Positions 1-5,378 of a stretch of DNA of 5,378 nt are shown here, one piece after another. The DNA lies in NCBI GenBank assembly GCA_029939815.1, contig JAOZSF010000158.1, positions 1 to 5,378 of the forward strand, given 5' to 3'. The first letter of the stretch is position 1, and each line of letters begins with the position of its first letter. The DNA comes from a bacterium (lineage in GTDB: Bacteria; Auribacterota; UBA3054; B51-G9). The translations under genes and the position numbers were made by a program. The notes below the pieces were generated by a model, which had not been told where the DNA came from, searched no databases, and saw nothing but the letters and a program-made list of their open reading frames with translations.

Positions 1-1
1 T

Positions 2-235
2 TCTTCATCGGCAATAACAATGGTTTTCACACCTGACATTGCAAAAACAAATTACACCGATGAATTTTTATTACAAGGAAATCAAACACAGGTAATTATA
101 GTAAAAGGTAACAGCGTGCCGGAACCGATGGGAATAGTAATGTCGTTGACTGTCATTTGTTCCGCAATTGGACAATGGAAGTCGAAAATTCAAAACACAA
201 AACTAAAAAACATTAAACGAACTAAATCAAAATGA
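2..235 (+). CDS. PEP-CTERM sorting domain protein, C-terminal end (5' truncated)
   Basis: The frame is open from the first complete codon at position 2 to the TGA at 233-235, so this is the last 77 codons of a gene that starts outside the window; the internal ATG at 20 need not be its start. The visible part is a short polar stretch of extracellular character followed by V-P-E-P (codons 116-127), a short hydrophobic helix (about 128-172, Met-Gly-Ile to Ala-Ile-Gly) and a basic tail rich in Lys and Arg. That order (PEP, membrane helix, basic cluster) is the PEP-CTERM signal (Pfam PF07589, TIGR02595) recognised by exosortases. The basic tail is about 25 residues, longer than usual. The protein is probably exported and processed at the inner membrane; its main function cannot be told from this fragment. 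Its stop overlaps the next ATG (ATGA). Confidence 0.8.
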   Translation, partial: SSSAITMVFTPDIAKTNYTDEFLLQGNQTQVIIVKGNSVPEPMGIVMSLTVICSAIGQWKSKIQNTKLKNIKRTKSK

Positions 236-381
236 AATTTTCTCGACAAAACTTTATGTTTTATGTTATTTTCTCCGTAACTTCTTTCGCTTTTGCGGGA
301 ATTATGGAAGTTTCTCCCTCCACAATTGTTGTTACAAATATAATAGGACAATCGGAGGTGAAAAAAAATTACAATAAGTAG
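232..381 (+). CDS. Short secreted ORF, probably a truncated or frameshifted gene
   Basis: A 49-codon frame whose ATG overlaps the preceding TGA as ATGA, suggesting translational coupling. The product starts with a typical Sec signal peptide: Lys2 and Arg5, a hydrophobic stretch at residues 8-21, and an Ala20-Phe21-Ala22 cleavage site before Gly23. Only 27 residues follow. They begin with V-S-P-S-T-I-V-V-T-N-I-I-G-Q-S, which resembles the first strand of the Ig-like repeats (ASPM/SPD-2/Hydin type) common in secreted bacterial proteins. The frame ends just after an A8 run at 361-368. Reading with one A fewer continues as K-K-I-T-I-S-S and reaches a stop at 446-448, so a homopolymer indel may have broken a longer gene. 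Either version is short, so a decayed gene remnant is likeliest; a small secreted peptide is the alternative. There is no SD sequence before the start. Confidence 0.45.
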   Translation: MKFSRQNFMFYVIFSVTSFAFAGIMEVSPSTIVVTNIIGQSEVKKNYNK

Positions 382-565
382 TTGTCCCTTAAAAAGTCCC
401 ATTATAGATAAAAAGTTTGTAATATGCTTAAACACTACAGAGAAATGATTGAATAATCAATTAAAAAGCTAATGAACATGTTTCGCGCTTGTTTACCATA
501 AATACTGTAAAAAGTGGCGTATTTCTGACATTCTTTTTTGGTTTATCTAATGATATAATTTACTC
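382..565. other. Intergenic region, AT-rich
   Basis: This non-coding stretch separates the small broken frame from the large CDS. No tRNA-like or riboswitch-like structure and no convincing terminator were seen. Its first 67 bases would be coding only if the A8 run at 361-368 were one base shorter. The only element supported here is the promoter at its 3' end. Confidence 0.6.
531..559 (+). promoter_or_regulatory. Putative sigma-70 promoter with extended -10, leaderless type
   Basis: A perfect TATAAT lies at 554-559, preceded by TGA at 551-553, giving the extended -10 pattern TGnTATAAT. A weak -35 candidate (TTCTTT, 531-536) sits 17 bases upstream. Only six bases separate the -10 from the ATG at 566, so transcription starting about seven bases downstream would begin at or near the start codon itself. 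No SD sequence lies before the ATG, which agrees with leaderless translation. This rests on motif match and spacing only, and AT-rich DNA yields such matches by chance. Confidence 0.5.
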
Positions 566-3500
566 ATGAAATGTCTTTTTATTTTTTTACTTATTTTCTC
601 GAATTTCTGCCTCGCTGATGCTGTTATTGTGTTCAACGAAATAATGTATCACCCTGCGGAAAATGAAGATGCTTTAGAATGGTTGGAACTTCATAACCAA
701 ATGTCGGTAAATATTGATTTATCAGGATGGCGGCTTTCTTCAGGTATTGATTATACTTTCCCTAATGACACGATTATTTCCGGCGGGAATTATATTGTTG
801 TAGCAATTGATCCTGACGCGCTTAAATCCGCCACAGGACTCGATGATTTTAAAGTTGTCGGACCTTTTTTAGGCAGGCTTTCCAATTCAGGCGAAAAAAT
901 TAACCTGCGCGACAATAGTGGTCGCTTAATGGATTCGTTAGAATATTCCGATGGGGGAAAATGGCCTATCGGCGCAGACGGTTCCGGTGTTTCTCTCGCT
1001 AAAATTAATAAAAGCACAGCAAGCGCGCCTTCGGAAAACTGGGATTGCAGTGTTTTTGTCGGAGGCACTCCCGGCGAACAAAACTTTTCTTCTTCGCATT
1101 CTGTTTCGGTAGTTTTAAATGAAATTTCAAGTGTTACAAATTCTACTTCTTTTATAGAACTTTATAATTACGGAACCAGCATCGCACAACTCGAAAACTG
1201 CAAAATCATTTCTTCCGGAACAAATTTATTTTATACTTTCCCGGCAACGGAAATTGCCGCGAAAGGATATTTGAGTTTAGATAATTCTGCATTAGGATTT
1301 AAACCCGCAAAAGACGATAAAATTTATCTTTTCGCTGCTGATGGAAAAGAACTTCTCGATGCCTTTGCCGCGAAGAAAAAATTGAGAGGCAGATCGTGGA
1401 TAAATCATTTCAATCATTTCAATCCTGATTGGTTATATCCGAATTCTGAAACTCCAGGCGCCTCAAACTCTTTTTCTTTTAATAATGATATAGTTATTAA
1501 TGAAATAATGTATCATCAACGTGATACTCGTGGAACACCGGGAGTTTATAATTACATTACCAACATTGTTATTGACAATGTTTGGAAATACAACGACACC
1601 GGCACGAATCTCGGAACTGCCTGGCGCGAAGTAGATTACGATGACACTTCCTGGCCTTCGGGGAAAGCGTTGTTATACCATGAACCCGACCCATTGCCGG
1701 CTGTTAAAAATACTGAAATCAGCAACCCGCCGATAACTCATTATTTTAGAACTGAATTTATTAATGATGGAACAGAAATGCCTCATTCTTTAAAATTGAA
1801 CCTTGTTGTAGATGACGGCTCTGTTGTTTATCTTAATGGAAAAGAAATTTATCGTTATATGCTTCCACCAGGTGAACTTTCGTATTTAACTACAGGAGGA
1901 CACGGACTGGACGCTACTTTTGACGGGCCGTTTATTGTTTCGGCTGACGCTCTTGTTTCCGGCACAAACATTATTGCCGTGGAAACTCATCAGGCAACTA
2001 AAAACAGCGGGGATGTTGTTTTTGGTTTGGAACTTATTTCTCGTTCAGAAATTTTTCAAGAAGTTTCTGAAGGCGAGTCGCCGGAAGAATGGATTGAACT
2101 TTACAACCGGGGAAGCTCGCAGATAGACATCAGCGGTTGGAAACTCGCCAACGCTGTTGATTTTGAATTCCCGCAGGGAACAATCATTAATCCCGGTGGC
2201 TATATTGTTGTCGCAAGCGAAAATACTCCGCCCCAACTGCAATATCCTTATTTCGATTTTATCGGCTTTAAAGGTAAACTATCTAATAGCGGTGAACCTG
2301 TTGAACTGATTGACGCGCATGGAAATCCCGCCGATAAAGTTCATTATTTTGACGGAAATCCATGGCCGAAATATGCTGACGGTGGCGGTAGTTCGCTCGA
2401 ACTTACTAATCCTTTTGCTGATAATTCTATTGCCGAAAACTGGATGGCAAGCGATGAATCTTTAAAATCTTCCTGGAGTAATTATACTTATCGAGGAATA
2501 GCTGATAACTCTGTCCGACCGGATAAATATCATGAATTTGTTATGGGATTGCTTGACGAAGGTGAAATTCTTATTGACGATATCGAAGTTATAGAAGATC
2601 CGGATGGCGCTGCAACTTCTTTCCTGCAAAATGGAGCCTTTGCTTCCGGCACGGACAAATGGCGGCTTCTTGGAACTCACGAAAAAAGCGAAGCTTTTGA
2701 TGATTCCGGAAACAATGTTTTGAAACTTGTCGCCACGGGTCCAACGGAGCACATGCATAATCATGCCGAGACAACTTTTCTGTCCGGCAAAGAAGTTACT
2801 ACCGGAAATTATTATGAAATTTCTTACAGAGCAAAATGGCTTGCTGGAAACAATCAACTTAATACACGCCTTTACTTTAATCGCGTGCCTAAAACTATGT
2901 ATTTAAATGTGCCGGATAAATCAGGAACTCCCGGCGCGCAAAACTCACGCTTCGTTTCTAACGCTCCTCCGGTTTTTTCTGATTTTATCCATTCGCCTGC
3001 CGTTCCTGAAGCTAATCAAGCAGTTACAGTTACCGCGAATATAAATGCCCATAGAGGCATTAAAACAACCCGGCTTTTTTGGTCGCTGAATGAAGGAAGC
3101 TGGAGCAGTAAAATTATGATCTCCACCAACAATATTTTTTCTGAAACTATTCCGGGATTTTCTGAAGGAATCGTTCAGTTTTATATCGAAGCGGTTGACA
3201 ACCTAAACTCAACATCACAATATCCGGTTGCCGGCTCGGATGCACCTGCACTTTACAAAATAGAAGATGGTCACGCGACAACTTTGCCAACTCATAATAT
3301 CAGAATTGTTATGAACACAAGCGTTGTTGAAAGAATGTATTTGAAAACAGAAAAAGTCAGCAACGTTTTGCGGCCTTGTACTATTATTTATGATGAAAAA
3401 GATGTCTTTTATAATGCAGGAGTTCGATTAAAAGGTAGCGGTTATGGTAGAGGAAAAAGTGGTTACAAACTTGTTTTTCCAAAAAATAAACTTTTTCGCG

Positions 3501-5227
3501 GAGTACATTCGTCTATTACTATAGATGTTTCAGGAAAGCACATGGATAACATCGGAACCAGTGGCAGCCAGGAAGAAATCCTTTGGAAGCATGTCGCTAA
3601 CCGCGCCGGAAACATCCCTATGCCAAATGATGACCTTGTATGTGTTATTCGAAACGATACAAGAGATTCCGGAATTCTTACCATGGCACGCTTTGGAAAT
3701 GATTATTTTGACGGGCAATATAAAAACGGTAGTGAAGGAAAACTGTTCAAATTCGAGCTTATTTATTTTTCTACTTACACGACAGACGGCAACCCGGAAA
3801 GCTTGAAAGAACAGCCGAATCATGTCCTGGAACAACCTATAGCTGTAGGCGGTTATAACACTAAAATAGATGTCTCCAATCTTGGCGATGACAAAGAATT
3901 TCATCGCTGGCATTATCTTATAAGAAACCATCGGCAGAATGACGATTATTCTAAAATAAAGGAAATGTGCAAAACTTTTGACTTAACCGGCACTAACCTG
4001 GAAAATTCTATAGGAAATATTATTGACGAAGATGAGTTTATGAGAACTTATGCCTTTCTTTCGCTTATTGGAGCTTTTGATGTTTATCACGGACTTGCAG
4101 GGGGGGGCTTTCACAATAATATGTTTTATGTCCGACCGGAAGATAACAAAGTTCTTGCCATTCCTATTGATATGGACTGGGCTTGCAGAAACAGTTATAT
4201 GGATGACCCGCTTTGGAAATCCGGCAAAAATAATTTATGCAAAATTATTGATATTCCAAGAAACACAAGAAAAATTTATGGTCACGCAAAAAATATTATT
4301 GACACTTCTTTTAATTCTGATTATCTGAATTATTGGGCTAATCATTATTATTCTCTTGTCGAAAATCAGCCCGGAGAATTTTCCGCTCTTCTTGCTTATG
4401 TCAACGGTAGAACCTATCATGTAACAAACAGTTTCCCCGAAAAAGTAAATTTTGAAATTACTTCTAATAACGGTGAGGATTTTTACACTTCGGAACTATC
4501 GGTTGATATTCATGGAACTGCATGGATTGATATAAATAAAATTTATATCGAAGGAAATCCGGTTCTTCTTTCTCCCGAATGGAATACTATTACTAATTGG
4601 AATATTAATGTCGGTTTAATTCCGGGAACTAATTTTTTGAATTTTATAGGCTATGACTTTCAGGGACAGGCTGTTGTTTCTGATTCCATTACTGTTGTTT
4701 CATCTGCCATTCCCGAATATCCGTCTCTGTCTATCAACGAGCTCATGGCGATTAATGATTCTACGATTACTGACTCGTTTGGCGAGTTTGATGATTGGGT
4801 GGAAATATATAATTATGGAAGCAAAATTGAATCTCTAAAAAACTGTTTTCTTACGGATGATTTTTCTGAAAAAGATAAATGGGCTTTTCCGGATGTTTTT
4901 GCCGCGACAAATTCTTATTCTCTTGTCTGGGCTGATGGCGAAACAAACCAGGGACCGATGCACGCTAATTTCAAACTATCCGGTATTGGAGAAGAACTGG
5001 CATTGTATTATAAAACTAATAATACTTTTTATCTGTTGGATTCTGTTACTTTTGGGCAGCAAAATAACGATATTTCTTTCGGAAGGTTGCCGGACGCCCA
5101 TGGTAATTTTATTGATATGGAGTCTACACCATTGGCGCCAAACATTCCTGAACCGGGAATAATATGGATTATGATTATGAGTACATGTTACTTCGTGATT
5201 GTCAAACGTCAAATGCCTAACCTCTAA
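566..5227 (+). CDS. Secreted multidomain lamin-tail / CotH kinase protein with PEP-CTERM tail
   Basis: An intact 1553-residue exported protein. Visible parts in order: signal peptide 1-17 or 1-19 (Ala17-Asp-Ala19 fits type I cleavage); LTD1 about 20-173 (V-F-N-E-I-M-Y-H-P, E-W-L-E-L-H-N, closing T-P-G-E-Q-N); a degenerate LTD2 about 179-301; LTD3 starting at 308 and resuming at 506 around an inserted beta-sandwich (about 330-498; Trp-Lys-Tyr, D-D-G-S-V-V-Y-L-N-G, A-V-E-T-H-Q); a carbohydrate-binding-like jelly roll about 635-785; an Ig-like domain about 800-902; CotH kinase about 905-1285 with V-R-L-K-G-S-G at 953-959 and I-D-M-D-W at 1201-1205; an Ig-like linker about 1295-1380; a C-terminal LTD about 1387-1526; and PEP at 1528-1530, helix 1531-1546, then Lys-Arg. 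CotH proteins (PF08757) are atypical kinases known from spore-coat phosphorylation; activity here is inferred. The exosortase tail implies surface or matrix location. Start 566 is set by the signal peptide; no SD. Substrate and exact role are unknown. Confidence 0.93.
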   Translation: MKCLFIFLLIFSNFCLADAVIVFNEIMYHPAENEDALEWLELHNQMSVNIDLSGWRLSSGIDYTFPNDTIISGGNYIVVAIDPDALKSATGLDDFKVVGPFLGRLSNSGEKINLRDNSGRLMDSLEYSDGGKWPIGADGSGVSLAKINKSTASAPSENWDCSVFVGGTPGEQNFSSSHSVSVVLNEISSVTNSTSFIELYNYGTSIAQLENCKIISSGTNLFYTFPATEIAAKGYLSLDNSALGFKPAKDDKIYLFAADGKELLDAFAAKKKLRGRSWINHFNHFNPDWLYPNSETPGASNSFSFNNDIVINEIMYHQRDTRGTPGVYNYITNIVIDNVWKYNDTGTNLGTAWREVDYDDTSWPSGKALLYHEPDPLPAVKNTEISNPPITHYFRTEFINDGTEMPHSLKLNLVVDDGSVVYLNGKEIYRYMLPPGELSYLTTGGHGLDATFDGPFIVSADALVSGTNIIAVETHQATKNSGDVVFGLELISRSEIFQEVSEGESPEEWIELYNRGSSQIDISGWKLANAVDFEFPQGTIINPGGYIVVASENTPPQLQYPYFDFIGFKGKLSNSGEPVELIDAHGNPADKVHYFDGNPWPKYADGGGSSLELTNPFADNSIAENWMASDESLKSSWSNYTYRGIADNSVRPDKYHEFVMGLLDEGEILIDDIEVIEDPDGAATSFLQNGAFASGTDKWRLLGTHEKSEAFDDSGNNVLKLVATGPTEHMHNHAETTFLSGKEVTTGNYYEISYRAKWLAGNNQLNTRLYFNRVPKTMYLNVPDKSGTPGAQNSRFVSNAPPVFSDFIHSPAVPEANQAVTVTANINAHRGIKTTRLFWSLNEGSWSSKIMISTNNIFSETIPGFSEGIVQFYIEAVDNLNSTSQYPVAGSDAPALYKIEDGHATTLPTHNIRIVMNTSVVERMYLKTEKVSNVLRPCTIIYDEKDVFYNAGVRLKGSGYGRGKSGYKLVFPKNKLFRGVHSSITIDVSGKHMDNIGTSGSQEEILWKHVANRAGNIPMPNDDLVCVIRNDTRDSGILTMARFGNDYFDGQYKNGSEGKLFKFELIYFSTYTTDGNPESLKEQPNHVLEQPIAVGGYNTKIDVSNLGDDKEFHRWHYLIRNHRQNDDYSKIKEMCKTFDLTGTNLENSIGNIIDEDEFMRTYAFLSLIGAFDVYHGLAGGGFHNNMFYVRPEDNKVLAIPIDMDWACRNSYMDDPLWKSGKNNLCKIIDIPRNTRKIYGHAKNIIDTSFNSDYLNYWANHYYSLVENQPGEFSALLAYVNGRTYHVTNSFPEKVNFEITSNNGEDFYTSELSVDIHGTAWIDINKIYIEGNPVLLSPEWNTITNWNINVGLIPGTNFLNFIGYDFQGQAVVSDSITVVSSAIPEYPSLSINELMAINDSTITDSFGEFDDWVEIYNYGSKIESLKNCFLTDDFSEKDKWAFPDVFAATNSYSLVWADGETNQGPMHANFKLSGIGEELALYYKTNNTFYLLDSVTFGQQNNDISFGRLPDAHGNFIDMESTPLAPNIPEPGIIWIMIMSTCYFVIVKRQMPNL
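1403..1424 (+). repeat. Short tandem repeat, AATCATTTC x2.4
   Basis: Two perfect 9-base copies (1403-1411, 1412-1420) plus four bases of a third. The unit is in frame and encodes Asn-His-Phe twice, then Asn-Pro (residues 280-287), near the end of the degenerate second lamin-tail module. Being a multiple of three, copy changes would not break the frame. Confidence 0.7.
4100..4107 (+). repeat. Poly-G tract (G8) inside the CotH kinase coding region
   Basis: Eight consecutive G bases in an AT-rich gene encode most of Gly1179-Gly1180-Gly1181, just before the conserved H-N-N-x-F-Y segment of CotH. The frame is intact at eight. With seven, the downstream reading ends at the latest at 4326-4328; with nine it ends at once at TAA 4117-4119. 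Either change would remove the I-D-M-D-W motif, the last LTD and the PEP-CTERM tail. Confidence 0.75.
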
Positions 5228-5231
5228 CCTC
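5218..5231 (+). repeat. Tandem heptamer TAACCTC x2 at the gene junction
   Basis: Two perfect copies of TAACCTC (5218-5224 and 5225-5231). The TAA of the first copy is out of frame for the upstream gene and that of the second copy is its actual stop codon. The repeat lies in the short gap before the next ATG at 5239. Confidence 0.75.
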
Positions 5232-5238
5232 TATCTAA

Positions 5239-5378
5239 ATGCCAAACTGGAAAGATGAATTTAAAAACCCTTCTTCTGAATTTCGCTCCATGATCTTCTG
5301 GGTCTGGAACGGCGATATGTCGGAAAATAAAATAACTGATACACTTGAGCAGTTTAAAAAAGTTGGGATCGGCGGCGG
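5239..5378 (+). CDS. Glycoside hydrolase, rhamnosidase-like, N-terminal fragment (3' truncated)
   Basis: Forty-six full codons from the ATG at 5239 to the window end, with no stop. The residues include F-K-N-P, then F-R-S-M-I-F-W-V-W-N-G-D at 15-26, a predicted helix (E-N-K-I-T-D-T-L-E-Q-F-K-K), and V-G-I-G-G. The pattern Pro-x5-R-x3-F-W-x-W-N, helix, then G-I-G-G is what I recognise as the start of the large glycosyl hydrolases related to alpha-L-rhamnosidase family GH106, where it opens the catalytic barrel. Members usually run to many hundreds of residues, so most of this gene is missing and the exact family and substrate cannot be fixed. There is no signal peptide at this start, so the product looks cytoplasmic. 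It follows the large surface protein by 11 bases with no room for a separate promoter, suggesting co-transcription. There is no SD; the preceding bases are pyrimidine-rich. Confidence 0.7.
   Translation, partial: MPNWKDEFKNPSSEFRSMIFWVWNGDMSENKITDTLEQFKKVGIGG

Noticed and set aside
190..435. 81-codon open frame on the minus strand
   Set aside because: It overlaps the plus-strand PEP-CTERM tail and signal-peptide frame; its hydrophobic character is just the complement of AT-rich DNA.
475..482. AACATGTT palindrome upstream of the large gene
   Set aside because: An 8-base palindrome is expected by chance in AT-rich DNA and no second copy or regulator is visible.
486..519. Imperfect hairpin (TTTAC 492-496 with GTAAA 507-511, outer CGC/GCG)
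   Set aside because: Only five AT-rich base pairs around a 10-base loop, with a mismatched middle; the T run at 534-539 is too far away for a normal terminator.
515..530. Sigma-54-like site (TGGC at 515-518, TGACA at 526-530)
   Set aside because: Sigma-54 promoters are known for some PEP-CTERM systems, but the -12 element here lacks the essential GC, so the match is only partial; the extended -10 at 551-559 is stronger.
566..622. Possible lipoprotein signal (Cys15 in the large protein)
   Set aside because: The residues before Cys15 (Ser-Asn-Phe) do not fit a lipobox; Ala17 or Ala19 gives a normal signal peptidase I site.
1510..1527. Perfect inverted repeat GTATCA / TGATAC with a six-base loop
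   Set aside because: It lies inside coding sequence for a conserved LTD strand (M-Y-H), is only six base pairs and does not extend; probably coincidence.
3530..3931. 133-codon open frame on the minus strand
   Set aside because: It lies opposite the well-conserved CotH region, has no recognisable domain, and the plus-strand reading explains the sequence.
1..5378. CRISPR arrays, tRNA or rRNA genes, insertion sequences, toxin-antitoxin or defence modules
   Set aside because: I saw no spaced repeats, cloverleaf, terminal inverted repeats, transposase motifs or defence-type domains in the window.

Overview
The window looks like an AT-rich bacterial genome (roughly 40% GC by eye) from the Planctomycetes-Verrucomicrobia-Chlamydiae group. 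Lentisphaerota, Kiritimatiellota or Verrucomicrobiota are the best guesses. The reasons are a very large secreted protein combining lamin-tail domains (LTD) with a CotH kinase, two neighbouring proteins ending in PEP-CTERM sorting signals, the start of a rhamnosidase-like glycoside hydrolase, and no Shine-Dalgarno (SD) sequence at any gene start. The lineage is inferred from this gene content, not from a marker gene. All genes lie on the + strand.

Layout. Positions 2-235 hold the last 77 codons of a PEP-CTERM protein whose start lies outside the window. An ATGA overlap leads into a 49-codon frame (232-381) with a convincing signal peptide but almost no mature protein; it looks like a truncated or frameshifted gene. 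Positions 382-565 are non-coding and AT-rich. They end in an extended -10 promoter placed so that the transcript would begin at or near the ATG of the next gene, a leaderless candidate. Positions 566-5227 encode one intact 1553-residue protein: signal peptide, LTD1, a degenerate LTD2, LTD3 interrupted by a beta-sandwich and apparently also by a carbohydrate-binding-like block, an Ig-like domain, CotH kinase, a second Ig-like linker, a C-terminal LTD, and a PEP-CTERM tail. Eleven bases later, at 5239, a cytoplasmic-looking glycoside hydrolase begins and runs off the window.

How they fit together. The PEP-CTERM tails imply export by Sec and processing by an exosortase encoded elsewhere. The large protein would be a cell-surface or matrix protein carrying its own CotH-type kinase among adhesion or binding domains. 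The short gap to the hydrolase suggests co-transcription, linking the surface protein to polysaccharide use, but that link is inference. The LTD plus CotH combination is a recognisable family in these phyla. The less expected points are the split LTD3, a G8 tract within the CotH domain, the leaderless-type promoter, and the broken small secreted gene before it.
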